NCBI GenBank assembly: GCA_034509495.1
Contig: CM067524.1
Span: forward strand, 15,848,092 to 15,912,091
Source: Acestrorhynchus altus
Lineage: Eukaryota; Chordata; Actinopteri; Characiformes; Acestrorhynchidae
DNA length: 64,000 nucleotides
Reading direction: 5' to 3'
Within the stretch, counting starts at the first letter, position 1. Every line of letters starts with the position of its first letter. The notes beneath the pieces are model-generated. The model searched no databases and had not been told where the DNA came from. It saw nothing but the letters and a program-made list of their open reading frames with translations. Positions 12,101 to 23,800 of this stretch are shown in pieces. A program made the position numbers and the translations under genes.

Positions 12101-14360
12101 AAAGTTAAAACTTAAGCTGCCAAATGGAACAAAATGTTTTATGTTTACTGTTGATTCCCTGCATAGTGTAAAAGTTATATACCAATCAGTGTTTGTACAT
12201 ATCACTGTAATTATCTAATGTGCCAATCATTGCTCAGTGATTTTGATCATAGCATGATTGTTATTTCCAGACTGACTGGTGGGAGTATATCAGCTGAACT
12301 CCTGGGACATTTGGGACAACAGTCTCTAGTGAACCTATAATGGTGTAATAATAATGCTGTTGATGAGAAATGGTTGGATACAAATCTGGCACTAACAACA
12401 TGGATTCATGGACCCAACCTACTTTGATTCCAGTCTAGTCCAGGCTGGTGGAAGTGGTGTTGCTGGTTATTGCTGACTATGATAGCCAGAATTTACCCAA
12501 CTTCTAATGACTGTTTCCAGCATGCTAATGTGCCATGTCTCAAAGCAAACATCACAAACTGGTTTCACCAACATGACAATGACTTAAGTGATCATCAATG
12601 GTCTTCCCAGTCACCAGACCATAATCCAGTAGAGACCCATCGATATGTGGCAAAATGAGAGATATACAGCATAAGAACTTGAAAAATCTGCGATATGTGA
12701 ATGACTATTTTTGCTTTAAAATTCTTAAAATACTAAAGCTCAAAGTGGCTCAGCTACTTAATAGATGGCTCAGCTATCTAATGTGCTAACACAGTGACCC
12801 AAGGATAGCAGGTCATCCTGGGTGATGCTGCTTGCCATCAGCAGCCAGAGTCTGAGAGTCTGAGACAGCAAAATTGTACAGGCTCTCTCTGGGTGGGTAG
12901 ATGGTGCTCACTCCCCACACCACACCCAGTGTTATGCTGCCCAGCACAATTAACCATTGTATTGGAGCTGTGGAACTGGCATTTTCCTCCAAGCACATTG
13001 GCTGCCCAGCAATGAAGCAATGGTGGTAGTTCCAAAAGAGGCGGTGGCTGGCTTCACATGTATCAGAGGAGGCATGTGCTTGTCTTCACCTCCTAGTGTC
13101 TGGAACGTTGAATGCGGTTTAGGGCTGGCAGGAGCGGACCTGGGTGAGCCTAAAGGCTTAAAGGGATTCATTTTTCCATTATATGTGCCCTTTATCATCA
13201 TGTTGTGGTCTGTTATTTTTAAAGTTGGCACTGGGCACAAAACTAGACTTGATATAAACACAATTTAATTTCTTGTATGTGACTATCTTCTTTGTATCTG
13301 TAGGTCATTTACCGTGCTCTCTCACCGCGGGAAACATTAGAACCCTACGACATGGTGGCCCGTGCCCAGCTGGGCATTACCAATCTGCGAGTGCACCTTC
13401 TGCATCCCCAGCAATGCCCGTGTCATCTAAAAGAGGGCAATGCCAGCCTCCCCAGTGCCTCCTATGCCATCTATGACCTGATCCTGAAGGGGGCCTGTCT
13501 GTGCCATGGCCATTCTGATCAGTGTGTGCCTGCCAGTGGCTACCAACCCACAAGCCATCACACCCACCATGTGGTGAGGGTTTCAAATGCACACAGTGTA
13601 CAAAGTCTTATCACTTCATCACTGGCAGGTATCAAATTCCTTCTCTGTGCAAGAAGGCCCAGAATGGCTGTTTCACATCGTGTAGTACCTTGACCTGAAT
13701 TTCTGGTCGAGTTTATTCAGGTACAAGGCTGGATGTGAGATAAGCACTGGACATGATTGTGTGTGATCATTTAAAATATACTTACTTCACCTACAGCCTG
13801 GCAGGTTAGGCAGTTTAAGGAAGCAGCTAACATGCTACCAGTGTTATGTAACAAATTGTAAGAGTTTGCTCATGAATGACTAACCTGTAAATAATGAGTG
13901 TGTGTGCACTGTTCTGAATGACTGCATTCTTATGTTTTATGCTGTTTGCCTCCATGTGGATGTATCTCTTCCACTCTCATCCCTTTTCTGTCTTGTCCTC
14001 TTTTCCTGTTTGACTCTGTGGATTACAGAAGCAGTGTAAGCAGTTTGCTATGCAGCATGCCCCCTTCTGTGGTGACATTACTGTAAACCAAGACTCTTGA
14101 TAGCAGGGCTGAGATTACATGGCCGATAGGAAAGGCAAACATGAAGGCTGCAAGGAGGGAGGCACATCAGGATCATTGGCCCTGAGGAACATAAAAGACC
14201 TAATTGCACGCCACTTTCCCCTAATCCCACCCTCCTGTTGTTTGCCCTCTGTAATCAGACAGTAACAGCAATTAGTGACACACAGACACACACACATACA
14301 TACAAGTAGTATACACAGGAAGGGTCAGCCATGTGAAATGAAAGCCCAGACACCCCCCCC

Positions 14361-14435
<75 letters not shown>

Positions 14436-15836
14436 CATCTACTGGAATGTTTGGATTAGCAAGGAATGTGTGCGTGTGTTTATTACTTTCATCCATATAA
14501 TGATGATAATTATGAAGTAAAATTTACACCACAGGGTTCACAGTACCATAAGTTTCAATGATGATACCAGGTATGTTATAATGATACTTGATATCAAAGA
14601 CACAGTGACAAAAAAAAAAAACACTTAATGCTATCTGAAGACCAAGGGCTAGTTTCCTGGACATTGATTAAAGGGCCCTGAGAAAGGAAAATTTGTGTTG
14701 GTGTAGTTGAATAATGAGAGTTCAGTACATGGATGTGATAGTCAAACACTTTGAGTCTTGTCTCTTCTTTCAAAACAAAATCCAGCAAACCCAAAACAGA
14801 GCTGTAAAACTGTCTAGGTTCAGAACTCTCAAACTCTGTCGTGTTAACCATTTTCGTATTAACCATTAATCGTTTCATTTTACATAGTTTTGTGTTTCTG
14901 TTCAAAAATGACCAGCTAATTACATCTGATTATAAATCTATAATGATACAAATATTATCACTTCACTATCATAAACCTCACTGAGACAAGCTCATATGTC
15001 TTATTTTTGAGTAAAAATATCATTTAAATCTTTTCCAAGATTGAATTTCACTAACTGTGGAGAGCAGGATATGGCGCTTGTTATCTGTTGCTGACTGAAC
15101 CAGGCCGCATGAACCCAGTTTTTTCTGAGGCATGATTCTGGGAATGGGGAGTGCTAAAAGTCTGGCTAGTGAGTGGACCTCTGAACTAGGTTGGTAAAAC
15201 AAAATATGTGGCTTCTGTATGAGCCATCACGGTGCCTTGCTGTAAACCAGTCAATCAGATCAGAGATAATCAAATTATTTATGAATGCTTCATAGAAGAA
15301 AAAAACACCTTGTTTTATTCTGAGGATGTAAATGTAAACCTGGGCATCTGGGCATTTTAAATCAAAGTCATACCTTCTATATACACCTGAAAACAGTTCA
15401 AATACTGAATAAATGCAATCTGTTACACCTTAAGTCTTGTCTTGGACTAAATTGAAGTCTTAGTGGAGTGTTATTATTGGAAATGAAAACCTTAATTGTG
15501 TGTATGAAAAGTACAAAACTTGTGATCTCTCAGATACTAAAAGCTTGTGTGTGGTCCCACACATCAGGTGAAGATATGTAGGTTAAATATTAGTTTTTTA
15601 GCAGTTGGTGAATATCATGCATATCAACATGTTGACTCATAACGTTAGTGGATAAAATTAGTATTGGGTGGGAATGTATTTACAAAGCATCAGAGTCCAC
15701 GGGATGAAAAAAATTGAAACAATGGCATCCTTTTACAGCTCTTTGGAGGCACAAATGTTTGTAAAAGCAGATTGCATGGTTAGGTGCTTGGCATCCGATG
15801 TGGCATTGAGACTGAATTAAGCATGTGAATTCAGTG

Positions 15837-15912
<76 letters not shown>

Positions 15913-17126
15913 TATGTATGTATATTGTATATATGTATGTATGTTCCATTTCACATTCTAATGGTTCTTCAAGTAACCATTGTTGTATATTGAACCATTG
16001 GCTTTGCTTAAGAACCTATAAAGAACCCCCTGCCATGTTAATCATAGCAGTTACGGATTCCATTCCTTCTTCATTGACTTTGTATGCTTTGTTTGTCTTA
16101 CATGCCCACACTTCCTGTTCAGGAACAGGCAGATGAGCTATAAAGTTGCTCATAAGGTGCTAATTGCATTCTGAGAAGTTTTTAGATATTGAGCCTTAAA
16201 TTCATATTGACATTCACATATAGAGATAAATTTTGTTTTCTAGATAAATAGTCTAAAATGCATTCAATTTCAAAAGACTCCTCACATAATGTTAAGAAGT
16301 TGTCACAGAATAAGAATCAGTAAATAACTGAATTTTGCTAAGATGGAAGCTTACATTCCAAGGGGAGGCTGTGTACTTTACACTCTCTACATACATAAAC
16401 GCTCACAACAGCATTGGCTCTTGGAAAGTCTGGTCAGTGTGAAACATCATATATTGGTGTATATTATATTTTGGCCACTTTTATATTACACTGTGATTGT
16501 GTTGAGGTTAATTATCATGGAAAAACTGGACCAGTAAAAGGAGTTTGAGACCAAATAAAGAAAATCATGTTAGGTGTGTACTTCTGTGCTGAGTAGAATT
16601 TGAGAAAGAAGATGGGGGAAAGGAACCAAATGTTGTAGGATGTAGTAAATTACTGATTGTTGGCTTCATAGAAATAGCAGTGGGTGAACACCTGCCCTCA
16701 GCAACACACATTGTTTCTTCCAGATTGGTCAGAAAGTACCATTTTATTGTGTGTTTCTCAGGTGCATGGCAAGTGTGTGTGTCGACATCACACGGCAGGT
16801 GACCACTGTGAGAGATGTGATGGTCTCTATAATGACCGACCCTGGAAACCAGCCAACAGTCTAACTGGAGATGCTCACCAGTGTGCCAGTGAGTCGCTAA
16901 AATTAATAAATCCTTCTTTTTTTTAAATAAATCCTTCTATATATGTTGTACAGCCCTAAATTAAAACTAAGAAAAGGTTTGAAATATTTCATTTGAATAT
17001 AAAATGGCACCTTCTATTTTTGATAAACTTTTTTCAGTCCTCCTTTTTTCCATTTTGTCTATTTACTGTTTCTCTTTGAATTTTTGTATTTTACTTTTTT
17101 TTCTATTTCCTTTACTTTCCTTGCCT

Positions 17127-17170
<44 letters not shown>

Positions 17171-17587
17171 TCCCAATGGCTTCACTAGTGTGTAACACTA
17201 TTACAACACTCCTTATTGCAGCTAGCCACTATACATTATTCCTGTATGGATTTATGTATGTGCATGTTGTATGTGTATGCAGAGTGCAAGTGTAATGGGC
17301 ATGCAGAGAGCTGTCACTTTGATGTGAGTGTGTGGCTGCACTCCGGTCGACGCAGTGGGGGTGTGTGTCACTGCATTCACAACACAAAGGGTAGACACTG
17401 CCAGCAATGCCAGAAAGGTTTCTATAGGCACCCTCACCGGCCACTGACCGCTGCGGACTCCTGCACACGTAAGATGCCTCAAACTTACTTACACACTTAC
17501 TAAAGTCAACTTATTAACATATTTGTGATTTATAGCAATGCAGCACAGTGGTTGTTAGGAATTGTAGGCAAACATTTCTTTGTGTGT

Positions 17588-17622
<35 letters not shown>

Positions 17623-17833
17623 GGAGAGTCCGGAAGCTGTTTAAACCATTTAAGCAACTTTTTAAAGTGATGGCAAATCAGACTTTTCTCCTGTGATCTG
17701 CTTTTGGGTTTCTGACACCCATTCAGTGTGTGTGTGCGTGCATGTTTAAATATTTATTTATGGAGTTTGGCCAGTATGATGTCAAAGTTCAGGAACTCTG
17801 CCTTTTCGCAAATATATTAGTGTGCACATGCGC

Positions 17834-17877
<44 letters not shown>

Positions 17878-20800
17878 CATTGAGCTCTATTCCAGCTCGG
17901 AATGCTGATAGCTTTTCTAACGAGCTGAGACATGCAGAATAACAAGAGTACTGATGGGCTTTTGGCTGCAAATGTATGTGTGTTTGTGTGTGTGGAGGGA
18001 TAGCAGACAGATTAATCATCACATACATTGACACTCTACTCTTGCGATACCTCAATTCATAACCAGCGCATCAATCTTATCTGGACAGCGCTGAAATTAT
18101 TTTTAATTTTGTGTACATGGAGGCCTTTCATACACACATTAGGAACAACAGGCTTTTATGATCAAATGCTTGATCTTTGATCCTACGTTTGACTGTAATT
18201 CTTCGAGACCTCTCCTGATATGCTTTAATATATTGCGATATTGTATGTAAGACAGTATATTGAGATTTTTTAAATTATACTTTAGGAAAACTGTTATAGT
18301 ATAAAAACCATCATCACATGCATATCTGCAATTTGAGGAAAAGTAGGTTTACTTTTTGTTATCAGAACTAGTAGGATTAAATTAAAATGTATTAAATTAA
18401 AGCTGTGCTTTTTCAGAACTGATAGTGATGCAAAACACAATCTACTGCTACTAAAGTGATTGATATTTTCCACCACCCCCATTGCCCCCCAGTCCCACTA
18501 GATTACATCAATAATGATCCAATTAAATATATAATTTAGGCAAAATATGCAAATATGTTAGTTCATGGTAAAATGACTGTGCTGATTTACCTGACAGAGG
18601 TGACTCTTGTTTTGCAGACAATATATGGTGCAACTACGCACAGTGAAATCTGTGCGTTTATGTAATGTAAATTACTTTTTGACACATGGGTGTAAAAGAT
18701 ACTCTAATGTGAATAATGGGTAGGGAGCCATTGGGAGACTATGTAAGAGCCTCTGATTTCACATTGTAAACATTATCCATACAGTAACTGCTCCTTTAAG
18801 AGTGGTACTAAACATTGATTTTAACCACGACCATCTTGCAGAGTGCCTGCCAGTACAGTTGGAAGGGCATGATTGTAGTATATGATTGAGATATTTATGC
18901 AATAAGAAGTCATTTTTGTAATGAAAGGAGAAGGTAGCCAATTCAATCTCCATGGAAAAATGAAGCTGCAGATATTATTAAAATATTTTATTTTCCCACC
19001 TTGAAACAGTTCAGAGCTGCAGAACTCTAAACCACTGTGCTGTCTCCTATACACACTATTGACTTCTGCACATTTTGTTCATTTATATCATCTCTGTCAT
19101 GGATGTAAAGGGAGAACAAAAAAGAAGCAAAATTATCAAAAGTGGGTTGATCCTAAACTTTCTGATTCCCAACCCATCAAAATATCCATGGATCCCTGCT
19201 CTGTTCCCACTCCACTGGATTAAATTGGGACATTGATGAGCTAATCATTGATGTTTGTGCTACTTGTATTATTTGACAGAGATCTAGTTATCAAGAGCTG
19301 GCTTTGAGTCAAGGCCAGTCTCTCTGCATTTGAATGGTTTGGTATTATTTCAATTATTTCCGTTCTTACTCTCTTTTTTGACAGTTAATCAATAATTAAT
19401 CATGACACATTTCAGGAATCATAAATACAGCAGTTCAGTCTGTAATTATTAATTGCCCTAAATTAGTAATTAATAGGAAGCAATTTTAGAACCAAAACGA
19501 TTTCAACCTTAGGGCCAGTGGACATAAGAAATGTGCAATGTTTGTAATACATAAATTACATTTAATTTTCTCTTTCTGATAAATAATTTAGAAGACAGTA
19601 TGTAAAATAACAGCTGTTAAATGTAAAGGCTATTTCTGATTTATTCAATTTGTTCAGGTTTTGGAAGAGGGCATAGTACAGTATTGAAAGTAGTTAATGA
19701 TCAGAGACAATACTGATAAGAACAATGGGGCAGCTTGTTGTACTAAATGTTAAGTGCAGCCTTTGACGCTTTAGATTAGTGTGAAACAGTAGATTTAGAA
19801 CTTTCTTTAAGTGGTTTACCAAATTTCTGTGAAAGACGCAGACTATATTTCCTAATATGTGTGGACACCCCTTCTAATGAATACATTCATTTACTTTAAG
19901 TTGCACCCCCTGCTGAAACAAATGTACACACAGCTTGTCTAGTCCCTTTAGAGAAGCACTGCCAATAAAATAGGACTCTCCAGAGCAGATTAACATAGCA
20001 TGGTATATAAAGTCTACAAGCATTGAGCTCTGGAGCAATGGAACTTTGTTCTCTGAAATTGGGCATGAGTTGCAGTAGAGATAGTTACTCAACAAAAGCA
20101 GGAAACACTTTTTTAAACCCTTGATTTCAGAAGAAACAGTGAATGAGCAGGTGTCCCAATACTTTCTTTGATAGTGTGTTAGTGTCTGTACTTGTAACCA
20201 TGTACATGAACACATTGATTTTATCAACCACTTGGAATGATCTTGATTTCTGCTTAAATTCTGCTTGAAATGCGATACTCATAATCATAATCACAAGGAA
20301 AAAGATCTTACACACATGGAAGAGGTTACACATGCATTATACACTGAGCATGTAATAAGATAGTAATTGGTGAAAATAAGTATGTGGTCATCTAATTCTC
20401 TTGAAAACAGGATCAGAGGTGTTCCAGTTACCTCAAGAATGGGTTTGACCTAAGCTGTGACTTTCAAAAACATTTTATGAAGTTGCCTGTTTCCTGGGTT
20501 TCTAATACTGATCCTGTGGATGCCTTATTTGGAGAAAAGTCTAATGAGATCTCCAATATGTAGAAATTATTACAAAAAAGGATTTCTAACTATATCATAA
20601 TCCCACCCTCATACAGAGTTTAATGTGGTATTCTTAAGAGAACACTTGCTATAGCCTTCAAATAAGTGACAAACGTTCAAACATAAGATCTGCACTCAAT
20701 ATTATATGTAATCATACATTTATACAAAAAATATGTTCTTAAACTGATGTTAAATGGAGTTTACCACACTGGAAACTAGTTGTCTTCTGACCATCTCAAA

Positions 20801-23800
20801 CATGCTAAAGATTGTACATTTTACACTCTACAGAGCAGAAAAGGTGGTAAGTGTAAATGACATCCTGTTTAGAAACGCTGCATTTCAACACCAAAACTTA
20901 ACTATGAAACATGGAGAGAGTATAATGGGGCTGCTGTGCTGTTTTGGGTCTTTAATGACTTTGTGTCTTTGATGAATTTGAATTTCTTTGATAAATTAAT
21001 CTACAAACTAGTTTCAGTTTTGTTATCTCGAGCAACTTAGATTTTTGTATGTTGGTGAGAGATGTAAAATCTTACCAGTGTATGAAGGGCTCTTATTAGT
21101 ATACTAATTGTATGCAATTCCAGACAGGTAATCGAACCCCAGTGGTGTTACCTACTTTACTACACTGCATGCAGATTGTTAATGAGGCAACGCATAGGCT
21201 TTCATTTGGCTGTTCAAGGAAGATATCACAAAAACAGTGCATTAACTTGGACAGGTTTGCACAGACAAAAATGGACTTTGTCCTGTGTTTTAAATCACAC
21301 TTGAATCACACATTGTAAATAACACTGAAAGACTGCCTTCTTTCATCCTAGTAATACTGTCAGAGTTTGGCTGTGTCTTAACCTTGCAAGACGCTACGAA
21401 GTTGACTCATGCTTTGGTGATCATCCGCCAGATAGCTAACACAAACAAATGAAATGATCATATTACACTTATTGGCTGCCACTTTCTTTTAGGGTAAATG
21501 TAGAAAATCTTTTTGTATTTATTCTATTAGTGTTTTGCTGAGTAGATAATCACTTTCTGTCCAGAAAAGGAGCTTTTTAAATTAATACTTGCACAGGTAC
21601 ATCAAACAGAAACTTAATTGTTATCTTGTTTTATCACAGCTTGTGCGTGCCACCAGCTTGGATTTGTGAACTGTGACTCCAGTAATGGTGACTGTACCTG
21701 TAAGTCAGGTGTGGCCAGGCCACTTTGTGACCAGTGCGTGCCTAGATACTGGGGTTTTGGTGAATATGGCTGCAGACCCTGCCAGTGTACAAGTGACTGT
21801 GATCCTTACACTGGAGATTGCATGACTGGGTGAGTATTTGAAACTGATGACAAACTAATTAAAGCAGAATTATGGGTAAATTTCTTTTTCTTATGGGTTA
21901 GTTGGGAAGGACCAATCATGCCTTTAGTCAGCTTCACTCATGCATTTCTGGAAAAGCTGAAAATTACAGAACCATCACAGAAAGTGAAAGAATCTTGTTG
22001 ACTGAGGCAGTTGAGTGTTATTACAAGATATAAAAATATCACTTTAGAAATTTAGGTATGCAACCTTACACAGTTCTCGCAAGCATTGTACTGCACTTAA
22101 TAAGGTTGTATAGGTGGAAATAATAGAGAAGCTGTTCTTCCTATTATTGGTCAGTTATTATTTTTTAACTGTTATTTTAAGGTACAAATGCTACATAATG
22201 TTGCTTTGTCAACTCTTGATACTGTACTGATCTGAATTTACCCAATAATGTAGTTTTAACATAAAGAAAACTGGTGTGTGTGCAGGCCAGATGTCGACCA
22301 AAATAACACTTTGTTTAGAGTGGAAGAACTGTTCTCTGCCCTAACTGTGCCAGGTAACTAAATCATCTTATTTCCCTGCAACTTGTTTGTTTGGTTGTTT
22401 GGATAGGCTATGTTCCACTTAAATGCCATATCATGTTTTCAGATTGTCTTGACAACGGCTGAAATGACAGCCAAAATGATAATTGTTGTTGTTGTTCTTC
22501 TCTTCAGAGAAATGTGTATGTAAAGAGCAATCCCTTGGAAACAGCAAACTCTTCTGCACTAGGAAATATTCTTATGGTTAGTACCAGCCCTATCCCTCAG
22601 GCTGTGACTCATTACAACACGCACACACAAATGCACACTTATCGCTTTAATGCCAAAATGCCAAGGACAAACCATCTCCCACCGAATGATGCGATCTGGC
22701 TTCAGCTTTATCCCTGTTCAAACAAGCATGGGAATATGTCAAGCCTGTGATTACGTTCTAGTGAATTACCACCACATAAGCATGACCCAGTGTGACTAAC
22801 AGAGAATTCTTGAATTAGACACAAAATTAGCAACATAGAAGTACTGTTTTACAGTGGAAGGGAATTGTTTGACAAAATTATTTCAGCAGCCAAGACCAAA
22901 GTCGGCTTCATTAGAGCTACTAATGTAACTAACATGTAAGCAAAGCTTATATCCCACTAATTAACATAGACTTATATGTATAGCATGTCTCTTCTGACAG
23001 AGTGTGACACATTATGACTTAATTGGTAAATGTACAGTGCCTATAAAATGTATTGACCTTCTTGGATGTTGGATTTATAAATTACATCTTGATCAATATG
23101 ATTAGGCTTTTTTGACAAGAATTTACAGAAATACAAAGTTATGTAACATAAGTAAGTACATAAATGTTCATGTTCAGGCAGTTGGTCCTTGTAATCTCAC
23201 AATTATTGAAAGCACATTTAAATTAGCAATAGCACATTTAATTTAACTTAAAATACAATATGAAGGTAAAAGAATTTCACGCAAATGAAGAGAATAAAAA
23301 TCGAAAGATTGATTAAAAAAAAGTCATGTGGCGTTCGGGTAAATGCACATGTGTAAATCTGACTAGAAGAGGCTGTCTTCACAAACCAAGATGCTGACTT
23401 GGAGGTAAATATTTAATTATTTTAGGCTTTTAACATATTGTGTTAAATTACAACTTTTATATAAATGTTTTTAATCTGAAAAATATGTAGAAATAAAAAT
23501 GGAAATGGAAAATTGGCATGTCCACATGTATTCACTCCCTTTGCTATGAAGCCCCTAAATAGTTCTGGTGCAACCAATTACCTTCAGAATTCAAGTATCA
23601 CTTGACCTGTCAGTGTATACACACCTTTTCCAGGCTTCAACACCATTAAGTGGTTATCTGCTAACCAAGCAAACAACAACATTATGACCATTTGAGATCT
23701 CTAAACAAATCAGGGACAAAGTTGTTGGGTTATTAAAAAATATCCAAATATCTGTTGGTCCCCCAGAGCACCATCAAATGGAAAGAACATGGTACCTCAA

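Larger units (their letters stand above)
13574..16761 (+). other. ntn4: ntn4 intron 3
   Basis: 3.2 kb. Contains a (CA)n tract at 14,361-14,432 preceded by C8, and a (TA)n tract at 15,839-15,909. No other gene or clear element was seen. Confidence 0.7.
17469..21639 (+). other. ntn4: ntn4 intron 5
   Basis: 4.2 kb. Contains two short microsatellites near its start and a reverse copy of family A (19,856-20,180). The rest is AT-rich with no recognised gene or element. Confidence 0.7.

Noticed and set aside
15680..16136. Isoleucine/tyrosine-rich frames
   Set aside because: Produced by the (TA)n tract.
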